Notes: generated from the letters alone by a model not told the origin. Numbered from the stretch's first letter, positions 1 to 10,040 are shown. The stretch is 40,915 nucleotides of DNA from an uncultured Bacilli bacterium (GCA_947629365.1 CANRDM010000003.1:1-40915); one strand, 5' to 3'. Translations and numbers: made by a program.

Positions 1-3
1 ATG

Positions 4-58
4 CTTACTGCTTATATGCACAGTAAGGTAAAATGGTTCAACGCAATTTTAAAATTGC
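4..58. repeat. Two adjacent palindromic elements: cttactg/cagtaag (4-10/21-27) and perfect 16-bp palindrome gcaattttaaaattgc (43-58)
   Basis: Read directly; lies downstream of the relaxase stop (103). Function unknown. Confidence 0.6.
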
Positions 59-102
59 ACAATAATTATATCACTCTGTATTATAAATCGACAATATATA
101 AA

Positions 103-1470
103 TTAAATTTTCCTATCATTATAATTAAATAATTTACTAAATTCTTCCGATGCTTTATCCATTTCATAATTAATATTTTTTAATGCCCGTTCCATCTTTA
201 ACTTATTAGGAAATTTTGAAATATTATTTCCCCCTTTGAAATAATTTTCTAATACTAATTTTCTCCTTTGCTTATCACTAATATTGTTACTTTTTTTATT
301 GTTTAAATAGGCAATTTCTTGAATCAAATCATCTATGGTAATATAATTTTCATTTTTCTTATCTTTTACAATCATTTTAATATAATTGTATTTATATAAA
401 GAATGATTAACAATAGAATTATAAATATAATTATCAATATATTCTTCTTTTCTTGATACAATACTATTATTAATATCAACATCTTTTATATTATTATTCT
501 TATCTAAATTATCAAAATATTGATTTAAAGCAATTAAATCTTTATTAATTTCTTCTTTAGCATTATATAATATTGAATTTTCATCATTAAATAAATACTT
601 TTTGATTCTATTGGTAACTTCTTTTATTTCTTTCCCTAATTCATCATTTTTAATGGAATTATATTTTATCTTTTTAGATACCTGATTATTTTTTAATCTA
701 TATTGATTCAATAATTCTCCGAGTTTTAAAATATCTTCTTCAACATATATCTCACTAATGTTGTGTAGAGCAAAGTTTCTTTCTTTAGAATTAAAATAAG
801 ATTTTAAATTATCTATATCTTCATTAGTCTTTTTTAATAATGGTGTATAAAATTTTTCTCTTTCAATCGTAAGTTCAACAAGTCTTTTTAAATATCTTTG
901 CTCATCAAGTGATATTTTTCCTTTTCTCCTGTACCCTATTTTTTTGTCCGTACATTTAAAATTAGGACATTTTTCTATAAAAGCAAAGTGTATATGAGGT
1001 TGATGTACTCTATTAGTATGAACAGAAAAAACATAACTCATATTTTTAATGTCTTTAAAACCACAATACTTCAAAAAATTAGGAATTACCTCTTTAGCAA
1101 TTTTTTGCTCCAAAGTTTTTATATCAATATTTTCATCAAGATATTCTTTTTTAAAACTTAAAATGCCTTTCCATAAATTAGATTTTTCAATATATTTTTT
1201 ATATTCTTTTTTTAATCTTTGAATATCATCTTTAGTTGCATAAGATCCATTTTCTAAAATAAGATTATATTTTTCCTTTCTTGTATGCCCCATATAATAT
1301 TCAAACATACCAATAGTTTTTTTCTTTACATCCGAAAAATAATCTATCATATTATCAATATCATTTAATCTATTTTTTTCATAAATTGGAGATATATTTT
1401 TATTATCTCGGGAATTTAAGGCCAAACAATATTTATTTTTAAAAATAACATTTGGACTTCCTTTACTCAT
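103..1470 (-). CDS. MobL-like relaxase
   Basis: Motif VFSVHTNRVHQPHIHFAFIEK resembles the His-rich relaxase motif 3 (HxH); followed upstream by RHH gene. Start trimmed to ATG at 1470 (MSKGSPNVIFK), giving 8-bp overlap with the next gene. Confidence 0.75.
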   Translation of the reverse strand: MSKGSPNVIFKNKYCLALNSRDNKNISPIYEKNRLNDIDNMIDYFSDVKKKTIGMFEYYMGHTRKEKYNLILENGSYATKDDIQRLKKEYKKYIEKSNLWKGILSFKKEYLDENIDIKTLEQKIAKEVIPNFLKYCGFKDIKNMSYVFSVHTNRVHQPHIHFAFIEKCPNFKCTDKKIGYRRKGKISLDEQRYLKRLVELTIEREKFYTPLLKKTNEDIDNLKSYFNSKERNFALHNISEIYVEEDILKLGELLNQYRLKNNQVSKKIKYNSIKNDELGKEIKEVTNRIKKYLFNDENSILYNAKEEINKDLIALNQYFDNLDKNNNIKDVDINNSIVSRKEEYIDNYIYNSIVNHSLYKYNYIKMIVKDKKNENYITIDDLIQEIAYLNNKKSNNISDKQRRKLVLENYFKGGNNISKFPNKLKMERALKNINYEMDKASEEFSKLFNYNDRKI

Positions 1471-1792
1471 TAAAATTATCCTTACTATTAAATAATTCAT
1501 ATAAACATTTATCTTCGTTAATATTGGCATTAGATAAATAGCCAAAATTAGCAAATTGTTGTTTTGACAACTTAAAATGTAAATATTGCCTTTTAGATAT
1601 TTTTTCTAAAGAGTTATAAATTTCTTCCAATTTAACATCTAACTCTTTTAAATAATTTATTTCTCTTGGTTCATTAATATATTTTTCAAGTATTGCATTA
1701 ACAATTTTATTTACTGATGTTGAGTTATCTTTTGCCACAAGAGATAATCTATCAAAAATAAAATCATCAATCCTTATAGTTAATTTTTTCAT
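1463..1792 (-). CDS. Ribbon-helix-helix relaxosome accessory-like protein
   Basis: MKKLTIRIDDFIFDRLSLVAKDNSTSVNKIVNAILEKYI RHH pattern; directly upstream of and overlapping the relaxase. Confidence 0.65.
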   Translation of the reverse strand: MKKLTIRIDDFIFDRLSLVAKDNSTSVNKIVNAILEKYINEPREINYLKELDVKLEEIYNSLEKISKRQYLHFKLSKQQFANFGYLSNANINEDKCLYELFNSKDNFNE

Positions 1793-2241
1793 TTTTTACC
1801 ATCACTATAATCTTTAACTCGAATTTTTCCGTCTTCATCTTTATAAATTAAGAAAGCAAGAAAATCGGGTTTGCTAATAACTTTCTTAATATACTCAATT
1901 AAATGTCTATCGGCATCAGTTATATTACATTCTTTATTCAATGCTTTATATGAATATTTATTTTTATCATTAAAATAATCTTCTCCAAATTTTTGATATT
2001 TTTTCATCCAACAATATAATCTTTTTTGAGGCGTTCTATCATCTAAAATATTCATATCAAAACCGCCACTAACAAAAATTTCTCTAGCGGTTTTCTCATT
2101 ATGAAAAATTTTTTCTTTTACAGCCCACAATTTAAAATCATTTTTATAAATTATTTGGCTTTTATTTTTTATTCTTTCAACATTAGGATTACTTAATAAT
2201 ATTCTTATCTCATTATCATTATAAATTCTAATTTTATTCAC
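1789..2241 (-). CDS. Hypothetical ICE protein, possible HTH
   Basis: 150-aa ORF overlapping neighbours by a few bp in the relaxase operon. Confidence 0.6.
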   Translation of the reverse strand: MNKIRIYNDNEIRILLSNPNVERIKNKSQIIYKNDFKLWAVKEKIFHNEKTAREIFVSGGFDMNILDDRTPQKRLYCWMKKYQKFGEDYFNDKNKYSYKALNKECNITDADRHLIEYIKKVISKPDFLAFLIYKDEDGKIRVKDYSDGKK

Positions 2242-2443
2242 AATTATTACCTTCTCTTTCTAATTTTAAATTTTGTTCTTCATAATATTTATCAAATCTT
2301 TTTATATATGTTTGATAGCCAAGTTCTACTATATAATTTAACATTTTAGTAAAATTTAAATTATTTTTCTTGGCTAACAATTCAATTCTTGTTTTTAAAT
2401 TATCATCCATTCTTATTGAAAATTTAACTATTTCTCTATTCAT
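2234..2443 (-). CDS. Ribbon-helix-helix DNA-binding protein
   Basis: KFSIRMDDNLKTRIELLAKKNNLNFTKMLNYIVELGY; first gene of the relaxase operon. Confidence 0.65.
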   Translation of the reverse strand: MNREIVKFSIRMDDNLKTRIELLAKKNNLNFTKMLNYIVELGYQTYIKRFDKYYEEQNLKLEREGNNCE

Positions 2444-2463
2444 AAAACCTCCATAATTTTTTT

Positions 2464-2714
2464 AGAGTAGCCACTAAACAATACTTTTAAGGTGTTTTTT
2501 CTAATAAAAATATTGCATATTTTTAATGAGCATAAGATAAATGCCACCCAAATTCTTTTAAAGCCTTATAAAAGCCTGGCTAAAAGGGGTGGCATAACTA
2601 TTTCCGCACTTGCGAAAATGACCACTAATTTATTTTTAAGTGGCTACTCTATAAGAAAAACGCTCCTTAATTAGACAAATTTAGTGGCTACATATTTTAA
2701 AAAAATGACTACTC
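2464..2714. repeat. Cluster of TAGTGGCTACTCT-like motifs in both orientations
   Basis: agagtagccactaaa (2464-2478); tgaccacta (2619-2627); tttaagtggctactct (2635-2650); tttagtggctac (2680-2691); tgactactct (2705-2714). Confidence 0.7.
2541..2620 (-). other. oriT: Candidate origin of transfer (oriT)
   Basis: 9-bp IR atgccaccc/gggtggcat (2541-2549/2587-2595) next to minus-strand TTTTCGCAAGTGCGGAAA; AAGTGCG resembles the MobQ nic core TAAGTGCG/CCCT. Adjacent to the relaxase operon. Confidence 0.5.
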
Positions 2715-2770
2715 TAAAAAATAGCCATTTCAAATGTGCCTCCCGTTATTTATCAATAAAATTTTACATT

Positions 2771-3694
2771 TTAATTTTTATAATCGAATAAATTATTTTG
2801 TGAATTATCAAAATTATAATGATAATTAAATCTTTGTAAATTAAAATCAATCAATAACATACCATCTATTTTTTCTCTACTTACATTTTCTACTTGAAAA
2901 TGTAAGTGATTACCTGTCGAATATCCAGTCGTTCCTACCTCGGCAATTTCAGTCCAGTGATTGACTTTATCTCCGACTTTAACTTTAGCACTATTTGGAT
3001 AAAGATGTTCTAAAACTACATAATAAATCTCATTATAATCTTCATCACATTTTATAGTTATTTGATTCCCTGTACTATTTCCACTTTGACTATATGGAAC
3101 ATTTTCATCTTGCGTGAAAACAACTTTATCAATTACTCCGTTACAAACCGAATATACAGGAGTTTTTGATGGTGCTAACAAATCCCAACCACTATGAACA
3201 TTATTTTCTCCGTATATAACTCTTTGTTCATTAAAAAAACTCGTTATTGTAAAATCAATATCTAATGGCAAATTAAATCGACCATCACTAACAACTAAAT
3301 ATTCTTCATTATCTTTTATATTAGTTTCATTACAAGCAATCATATTAACTAGTTTTTGATCTTCACAAACAATTTGAATATCTCTTGTGATTTTTTGTTC
3401 TTTGTTAAGATTAACATCATATAAATAATCAAATGATAAAGATGTATTTTCTAAATAAAAATATAATAATCTTTGTAACGGAACATATCCATCCTTAATA
3501 TATTTATTAACTACTTTAATATAATTTGTAGCATATTCGGCATTGTTTTGAATCTTATCTTTTGTAAGTTTAGCACCAAAAAAATCTAATAACATCATTA
3601 CGCAAATTAACATTAAAATTGCTCCCATTATAGTTAAAACTGCACCACTACCAATAATTTTTAAGAAAATATTTTTTTGTTTTTTATCTCGCAT
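2771..3694 (-). CDS. Membrane-anchored M23 peptidase (T4SS cell-wall hydrolase)
   Basis: N-terminal TM; M23 motifs VHSGWD and HLHFQVE; next to VirB4. Confidence 0.8.
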   Translation of the reverse strand: MRDKKQKNIFLKIIGSGAVLTIMGAILMLICVMMLLDFFGAKLTKDKIQNNAEYATNYIKVVNKYIKDGYVPLQRLLYFYLENTSLSFDYLYDVNLNKEQKITRDIQIVCEDQKLVNMIACNETNIKDNEEYLVVSDGRFNLPLDIDFTITSFFNEQRVIYGENNVHSGWDLLAPSKTPVYSVCNGVIDKVVFTQDENVPYSQSGNSTGNQITIKCDEDYNEIYYVVLEHLYPNSAKVKVGDKVNHWTEIAEVGTTGYSTGNHLHFQVENVSREKIDGMLLIDFNLQRFNYHYNFDNSQNNLFDYKN

Positions 3695-3876
3695 TATTTG
3701 TACTTATCAAAATGAGTGTAATAATATTTTCCATCACTTTTGATAATCTCCATTAATTTTTCTTTAGAAAGCAAATCTAATAAAAAGTCCATAAACGATT
3801 CATTTGGATCTTCAAATTCTTCTATATAAATTTTTCTAAATGCGTTTTTCAACTCTTTTTTAGAAACTTTTTTCAT
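3694..3876 (-). CDS. Small hypothetical protein in T4SS operon
   Basis: 60-aa ORF overlapping both neighbours by 1-4 bp. Confidence 0.5.
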   Translation of the reverse strand: MKKVSKKELKNAFRKIYIEEFEDPNESFMDFLLDLLSKEKLMEIIKSDGKYYYTHFDKYK

Positions 3877-6374
3877 ACTTCAATTTCTTCTTCCATTAAT
3901 TCAAGTTCAAGTGGTGTTGCTACTATTTTTATTCTTATTCTTTTTTTAGAATTAATAGTAAGTAAAAACTCTCCCATTTCGGCTTGATTTAAAAATTCTT
4001 TTTGTGTATCGGTCAATGGATTTTGATAGAATAATTTTAAATAAGTTGCTAAATCGTCTTCCTTTAGCATTCCGACTAACTGATATTGACAATTATTAAA
4101 TATTGCCGTGGCACTTCTAACACTATCATCATCTCCTAAAAAATCGTGAATGCTTTGTGTCGCAGGAATAAATGCTCCGTGATATTTTCTTATTCTTCTT
4201 GCTATTTGCTCAAAAGTTAGTAAAACTTCACTATCAGTATTTTTCAAATATAAATGAAATTCATCAACAATAATTGCTATATTTTTAATATCTTTTTTAT
4301 CAACAATATTATCATTTACTATCTTATTTCTTACAATTATATTATTTAAATATGTTAAAAGGTTTACTAATTGAGTAGTAATGATTCTTTTATTTTTACT
4401 ATACAATAAGTCTTTTACATTAAAAGCAATTAAATTTGATTCAAGATTAACTGATGTGTATCCATTAAATAACATTGCATCAATTCCTACTTTAAATCTA
4501 TCTAATAATATTTCCAATTTATCAATTATTTTTAATTGCTCGGGATTGGAAATCATATTTCGATAATCAGGTAAAAAGTTAATTAAATCGGAAAAAATAG
4601 GATAATCGGTATTCTCTAATTTTTCTAAACTTGAAATTTTAGTATTTTTAGTTATACCAAATCTACTATATAATTTTTCTATCATATCGAGTAAAATCAC
4701 AGTTTCACTTTCAGTTATTTCTTCAAATGCACATTTAATAAACGTTTCTAATGAACCTAAATGCTTGGCAAGAGGACAATCTTCATAATTAATTTTATCT
4801 ACTGCATTATTATCTTTTTCTTCTTTATCACTTGGAAGAAATCTAACTTGTAAAGGATTAATTATTCCTCCACTTGCCGAATATAAATCAATATATTCGC
4901 CTTTATTCTTTTTAACTAGTTTTTCATACTCTCCCTCGGCATCAAATAAAAAGCATTTATTCCCCCGATATATTTCATTAACAATCATTTTCTTTAAAGT
5001 AAAACTTTTTCCACCACCAGTAGATGCTATAATTGCTAAATTGCTTGATGGTCTAGTAGCGTCTTTATAAAAAAAATCAAATATTGTAGGTAATGCTGTA
5101 TGAATATCTACTCCTAAAACATATCCGCTTTCATCATTAAAATTTGTAATTGTTAGTGGAAAAGATGCCGCAAGAGTTAAACTTGGAAGATAATTATGAT
5201 AATCTTCAAAGCCTTTTTTAGATATATCAAATGCTTTCCAACCTTCCATTTGCCTCATTCTTGGAGCATCTAATTTAATTCTAAAAACATCGGCTATTTT
5301 TTTTAATTCTTTTAATCTTTCCTCTCGTTCTTTCACATTACCATTAATTACAATAATAAAATCTACTTCTTTAATTTTTTCATCGCCATTTTTAATTTGG
5401 TTCATTAATGCTTGAAAATTTTCTTTCTCCGCATCTAATTCAGTTGCATCAGATAATTTTCTTGTCGTATTTCTTTCGGAAATTAAAAATTCATAATTAT
5501 TATCTAATCTTCTCACTAACTCATCAGTTGATATTGTATCTTTAATATGAATACAACATCTTGTATTAGGCACATTGAATAATTCTTCAAAAAATAATTC
5601 ATCTATAAAAGGTGGAAGTCTTTTAATTGTAACTACTTGTATCTCTTCTTCATCGGCTTTTATACAACTCATATTTTCTTGTATAAAAAAAGGAGAGATT
5701 AAATCGATTAAATCACTCCACATTAATTGTTCTATATTAGCATTAGAAAAATAAAGGTTTATAAGAAATTGATATATTTCTAATTTATTTATCATTGGTT
5801 TAACATTTAATCTTGGTGTCATATTATAGGTATATAATATAACTTCTTCGGATGTATGCTCTAATATTTTATCATTATCACTAATTAATACAAAATAATA
5901 CCTACTATTTGTTGTAAGATTTTCTCTTTCCAACATTTCTAATCTATCATATCTTTCTTTTAAAAATTCCTTTTTTTCTTCATCTTGCGAATATTTATTA
6001 ATAAGATTTTTATAATAGTCTTTATTTGCATTAAGATCTATTTTATCATCTAATTTATAAATTCTTAAATTTAAATCTTTTAATTGATATAAATACTTTA
6101 GTTGATGGAAAAAATTTACTTTTTGATTATTTGATGTTAAAGACAAATCTATTGCTTCAACTGATAAGACTTTAGCAAAACTATTATCACGTAATTTAAT
6201 CATTCCGTTATTATCTACAAAATCAACATTAACAAAAACCTCGGCATTACTTAATTTTTTTTCTAAAATGTTTTCAGTAATGTATTCTTTTTTTAACTTT
6301 TCCCTTTTTTTAATGAAGTTATCTATAATTTTTCGTTCTTTTTGTTTTTTTATTTCTTCTTTATTTTGTTCCAT
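3873..6374 (-). CDS. virB4: VirB4-family T4SS ATPase
   Basis: Walker A ASTGGGKSFTLKK; Walker B NIAIIVDEFHLYL; 833 aa. Confidence 0.9.
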   Translation of the reverse strand: MEQNKEEIKKQKERKIIDNFIKKREKLKKEYITENILEKKLSNAEVFVNVDFVDNNGMIKLRDNSFAKVLSVEAIDLSLTSNNQKVNFFHQLKYLYQLKDLNLRIYKLDDKIDLNANKDYYKNLINKYSQDEEKKEFLKERYDRLEMLERENLTTNSRYYFVLISDNDKILEHTSEEVILYTYNMTPRLNVKPMINKLEIYQFLINLYFSNANIEQLMWSDLIDLISPFFIQENMSCIKADEEEIQVVTIKRLPPFIDELFFEELFNVPNTRCCIHIKDTISTDELVRRLDNNYEFLISERNTTRKLSDATELDAEKENFQALMNQIKNGDEKIKEVDFIIVINGNVKEREERLKELKKIADVFRIKLDAPRMRQMEGWKAFDISKKGFEDYHNYLPSLTLAASFPLTITNFNDESGYVLGVDIHTALPTIFDFFYKDATRPSSNLAIIASTGGGKSFTLKKMIVNEIYRGNKCFLFDAEGEYEKLVKKNKGEYIDLYSASGGIINPLQVRFLPSDKEEKDNNAVDKINYEDCPLAKHLGSLETFIKCAFEEITESETVILLDMIEKLYSRFGITKNTKISSLEKLENTDYPIFSDLINFLPDYRNMISNPEQLKIIDKLEILLDRFKVGIDAMLFNGYTSVNLESNLIAFNVKDLLYSKNKRIITTQLVNLLTYLNNIIVRNKIVNDNIVDKKDIKNIAIIVDEFHLYLKNTDSEVLLTFEQIARRIRKYHGAFIPATQSIHDFLGDDDSVRSATAIFNNCQYQLVGMLKEDDLATYLKLFYQNPLTDTQKEFLNQAEMGEFLLTINSKKRIRIKIVATPLELELMEEEIEV

Positions 6375-6386
6375 TAATTAATCATC

Positions 6387-6659
6387 CTAGCCTTTCTTTT
6401 TATATATAAATATTTTCTCTCTAATTAAATAATTAATAATTAATTCTATGACTTTATACATTCTATTTTTTTTACTAACATTAATTGGAAGTAAACAAAA
6501 TATTCCAATCATTAAACCAACTATTGCCGGAATCTTTAATGAAGTAAAGCAAAAGAAAAATATAAATAAAATAATCATAGGTAAAGATATTATAATATCT
6601 AGAACTTCCAAACCTTTAAAGCCTAAATTCCTTTTTATTGATTTTAAAGTGATATACAT
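6387..6659 (-). CDS. VirB3/PrgI-like membrane protein
   Basis: 90 aa, paired TM helices, immediately upstream of virB4. Confidence 0.6.
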   Translation of the reverse strand: MYITLKSIKRNLGFKGLEVLDIIISLPMIILFIFFFCFTSLKIPAIVGLMIGIFCLLPINVSKKNRMYKVIELIINYLIREKIFIYKKKG

Positions 6660-6676
6660 TTGTACCTCCTAACTTT

Positions 6677-8065
6677 TTACATCATTTTTTTTCTTCTTCT
6701 ATAATAAGAAGTATTATAACTAGCCCTCGGTATTACTCTTCTAACTGCATTTTCGATGCTATTTGCACCGGCATTAATAAAAGTATCACTTGCACTAAAT
6801 TTGTTCGGGTTACTTTTTCTTCCCATTTTTTGTCCTGCAACATACATTCTACTTCCCATTGTTGACATAAATTTTTGAATTTTATTTGGTTCTTTATTAC
6901 TTTTCGAATCAACCGTCCCCAATGTTCCCAATGCCATACCTGCTCGAGATAGGGCTCGTGATCCAATCGCTTTACCACCTTTTATAGCACCACCAGTTGC
7001 TAATAAACCACCACCTAGTGTTGCTCCGGTTGCTAATGTAGCACCAACACTTGCCATTTTTCCATATCCCATTAATGACATTAATTGTTCTCTTCCATTT
7101 GCGGCACTAACATTTGCTCCTATGAATCTATTTATTACTTGACTTCCTGTTAATATAAAGGTTGCACAGCCTAAATATAATAATGATTTAATAGTTAAAT
7201 TCATAAATGTATTTGTAAAGAAACTGGTATTATTTATTTCTTGCATAATCATTACTGTCAAATTCACTATTAAAATAATAACAACACTTTGCAATGCTAA
7301 TGACACTAATTGTTCTATTACTGCACCTCTCCTTTGTTTATTACATATACTTGTTGAAAAAACTATTGGAGAAATTGAAAATAAAAACAAGAATTCAACT
7401 TGTCTTCTACCTAACATAATTCCTGCAAAAAACAAACTATATAAGAAAAAACCTCCACTTATAATAGCCATAAACCAATTTATATCATATTTATAATCTT
7501 TTTCATCCGAAAGTATTAATCGTGATTTAGTAACATATTTTTCAATATATTTTTCTTCTTTATCAAAAGAACCATTTTGTATTAATTCTTCTATACTACT
7601 ATTCTCGTTAAATTTATCGCTATTTTTATAATTATCATTATAAGAAACATACATTTCAAGAATAGAACTACTCATTTTAGTATTAACACTATTTTTAAAT
7701 ATATTGCTTATGTAATTGGAAAGAACTATTGAAAAATTAGATACTTGAACAAACAAAAATGTCGATAACATAATTAATAAACCACATTTTATTGTTTCTA
7801 CGATAATATTTTTAAATGAATTTTCATCATCAGGATCCAACAATTTATTTATAAATTTCCAAACTATAAACAAAGCAAATAATGTTAATGATATAGCCAT
7901 TACTCCAGTATAAAAACTTTTAAATGCTTGATTACTAGATAACGAATTAATTATATCTATTATATTTAATTTTTTTATAATTTCAAACAAACCATCTATT
8001 AAGTTATAAATAAAACTTATTAAATACCACCCTAAACTTCTTAATAAATCAAATACCTTTATCAT
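6677..8065 (-). CDS. VirB6/TrbL-like polytopic membrane protein
   Basis: 462 aa, several TM helices, Gly/Ala-rich then basic C-terminus; position in T4SS operon. Confidence 0.7.
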   Translation of the reverse strand: MIKVFDLLRSLGWYLISFIYNLIDGLFEIIKKLNIIDIINSLSSNQAFKSFYTGVMAISLTLFALFIVWKFINKLLDPDDENSFKNIIVETIKCGLLIMLSTFLFVQVSNFSIVLSNYISNIFKNSVNTKMSSSILEMYVSYNDNYKNSDKFNENSSIEELIQNGSFDKEEKYIEKYVTKSRLILSDEKDYKYDINWFMAIISGGFFLYSLFFAGIMLGRRQVEFLFLFSISPIVFSTSICNKQRRGAVIEQLVSLALQSVVIILIVNLTVMIMQEINNTSFFTNTFMNLTIKSLLYLGCATFILTGSQVINRFIGANVSAANGREQLMSLMGYGKMASVGATLATGATLGGGLLATGGAIKGGKAIGSRALSRAGMALGTLGTVDSKSNKEPNKIQKFMSTMGSRMYVAGQKMGRKSNPNKFSASDTFINAGANSIENAVRRVIPRASYNTSYYRRRKKMM

Positions 8066-8079
8066 TATATAAAACCCTC

Positions 8080-8355
8080 TTATATAAATAATCTAATAAT
8101 TATATTAACTAATGAAATGGCTAAAATAATTCCAAATATTCCTAGAAAAGTTTGTATGATTCTCGTTTTTACCCTTTGTTTTTGATCTACATCTACTATT
8201 GCATACATTATAAAACAAATCACTAATGCTACACCGGCGAGGGACATTCCAACTGCTATTGCCCAGTCAGTCACTTGCTTAATAACATTTAAAATTGTAT
8301 CTATGGTATAAGTACCACCCTCTAATTCTTGAATAGTTAATATATTAATATTCAT
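8080..8355 (-). CDS. VirB2/TrbC-like pilin-type two-TM protein
   Basis: 91 aa with two TM segments (WAIAVGMSLAGVALVICFIMYAIV, FLGIFGIILAISLVNIII) upstream of VirB6-like gene. Confidence 0.6.
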   Translation of the reverse strand: MNINILTIQELEGGTYTIDTILNVIKQVTDWAIAVGMSLAGVALVICFIMYAIVDVDQKQRVKTRIIQTFLGIFGIILAISLVNIIIRLFI

Positions 8356-8395
8356 TTTTATCCACCCTTTCTTTTTAACTAAACTACAAAAATAA

Positions 8396-8448
8396 AATAA
8401 CTACACAATATAAAGAAAATTTATTTTTTCTAAATATGTGTAGTTATT
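8396..8448 (-). promoter_or_regulatory. Large hairpin at head of T4SS operon
   Basis: Perfect 12-bp stem aataactacaca (8396-8407)/tgtgtagttatt (8437-8448), with an inner agaaaa/ttttct pair. Confidence 0.6.
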
Positions 8449-8456
8449 ATTAAATT

Positions 8457-9131
8457 CTATATCGATACTTCTATATTATTATTTTCTAATTCATCTAATA
8501 ACGAATCATTTAAATATGAATTTACTAAATCTTTATTGTAAATAATTTCTTCAATATCTACTTTATCATCATTACCGGCAATAAAACATTTACCATTAAA
8601 TGAATTATCCTTTTCACTAAAATTTCTCTCAAAGATTAAAGGCACAGTATTTTCACAATTAGAATGATAAATTGCGAAAAAGCCTTTTTGTTTTGATTTT
8701 AATTCTTTTTCAACATAGATATTGTTATCTACGATAAAGCCGATAACTTCATAATATTGATTAAATTCTTTACTATATGCCTGTCCTCTAACTAATGGCC
8801 CAATTTCAGTTGGTCTTAATTCAAATTCTTTTGTATTTGAATTTCTAATAATATCTAAACATCTTTTAATTTTTTCTTCCATTGATGAACTATCGAGTTC
8901 TTTCATTGACTGATAATACCAAGTGCTATTTTCTATCAAATCGGATTTCTCATTTAAAATATCTTTTATAAAAATGTTGCTTTTTATCATATAGCCTTGT
9001 TCTTTATCACTCCATAAATCTAATGTTGTAAAAAATATTTGATCATCAAAATCATATCCAAGAAAATAATATTTATTATCATCTACGCCAATAAATGCTT
9101 GACCCTTTTTTAATTCATTTTTCAAGTTCAT
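8457..9131 (-). CDS. Hypothetical ICE protein
   Basis: Start taken at internal Met 9131 (MNLKNELKKGQAF), overlapping the upstream gene; no recognised domain. Confidence 0.6.
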   Translation of the reverse strand: MNLKNELKKGQAFIGVDDNKYYFLGYDFDDQIFFTTLDLWSDKEQGYMIKSNIFIKDILNEKSDLIENSTWYYQSMKELDSSSMEEKIKRCLDIIRNSNTKEFELRPTEIGPLVRGQAYSKEFNQYYEVIGFIVDNNIYVEKELKSKQKGFFAIYHSNCENTVPLIFERNFSEKDNSFNGKCFIAGNDDKVDIEEIIYNKDLVNSYLNDSLLDELENNNIEVSI

Positions 9132-9618
9132 CACTTCCCTTTTCACAATCATCATTAAACATTGTTTGTAAACAACCATAAGCACATATTTTATATTCAT
9201 TATCATTAAGAATGATTAAATTATTAAGATTATATTTTTCTATTTCTTCTTGTAAAGTTAAAATATCTTCTTCGGTAAAATCGTAATTTTCTTTCAAATC
9301 ATTCCAATCATTATAATCAATATGACACATATTTGATTCACTTTCACAAACAAAATTATATACATATTTTAGTAATGGACTTAATTCGCTAACTTTTGGT
9401 AAAGAAAATTCTCTACCATTATTTTTTTCTATAAGAGAATACAATGCATTTTCTATTTCTTCAATAGAAGAATTATTATAATCACATTTAATATCATATA
9501 TATTATAATAATCTATAACATTAGCAATTTCCAAAGTTTTTTGGTCTTCAATAGTATAATTAACATATAAATCATCTTGATCGTTCCAATAATTTATTAT
9601 TTTATATTTATACTTCAT
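9115..9618 (-). CDS. Hypothetical acidic protein
   Basis: 167-aa ORF in operon; no recognised domain. Confidence 0.55.
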   Translation of the reverse strand: MKYKYKIINYWNDQDDLYVNYTIEDQKTLEIANVIDYYNIYDIKCDYNNSSIEEIENALYSLIEKNNGREFSLPKVSELSPLLKYVYNFVCESESNMCHIDYNDWNDLKENYDFTEEDILTLQEEIEKYNLNNLIILNDNEYKICAYGCLQTMFNDDCEKGSDELEK

Positions 9619-9620
9619 AA

Positions 9621-10040
9621 TTATCTTTCCATTTCAGTTTTATCTTTTGATTCATTATTTTTAGTTAATTCACTAACTTTACCATCAGAAGTATAAACTT
9701 TGTTATTCTTTTTATCAGTAACTTCAAAACCTGTCATAACTATAACTTTATCTTTATAAGTTTTTCCGTCTTTTTCTACATCTTTTTGATATGTTGATAT
9801 TTTACCTTTAACGGCAATCCAATCGCCTTTTTTCATTTCATTACCATAAGTATTTACTAATTCTCCTCTCAATATAATTGGAATATAAATTGTATTTTCA
9901 TAATCATTTTGGGCTAAATCAAATCTTAATGCTTTTTTACCATTTTGATTAGTAAATACTTCGTTAATATTAGCAACATTGCCCTCAAGTTCAAATTGGT
10001 TTTTGGATTTTTTAGTTTCTTTTCTTACTTCTTCATTCAT
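9621..10040 (-). CDS. ssb: Single-stranded DNA-binding (OB-fold) protein
   Basis: FELEGNVANINEVFTNQNGKKALRFDLAQNDY...KGDWIAVKGKISTYQ SSB-like pattern. Confidence 0.65.
   Translation of the reverse strand: MNEEVRKETKKSKNQFELEGNVANINEVFTNQNGKKALRFDLAQNDYENTIYIPIILRGELVNTYGNEMKKGDWIAVKGKISTYQKDVEKDGKTYKDKVIVMTGFEVTDKKNNKVYTSDGKVSELTKNNESKDKTEMER

Noticed and set aside
2492-2674. 60-aa plus-strand ORF in oriT region
   Set aside because: Overlaps the repeats/oriT candidate, no domain or clear SD; likely chance ORF.
4381-4566. 61-aa plus-strand ORF inside virB4
   Set aside because: Antisense to a well-supported CDS.
6448-6672. 74-aa plus-strand ORF antisense to the VirB3-like gene
   Set aside because: Reverse-complement reading of a supported TM protein.
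6733-6978. 81-aa minus-strand ORF inside the VirB6-like gene
   Set aside because: Alternate frame of the supported CDS.
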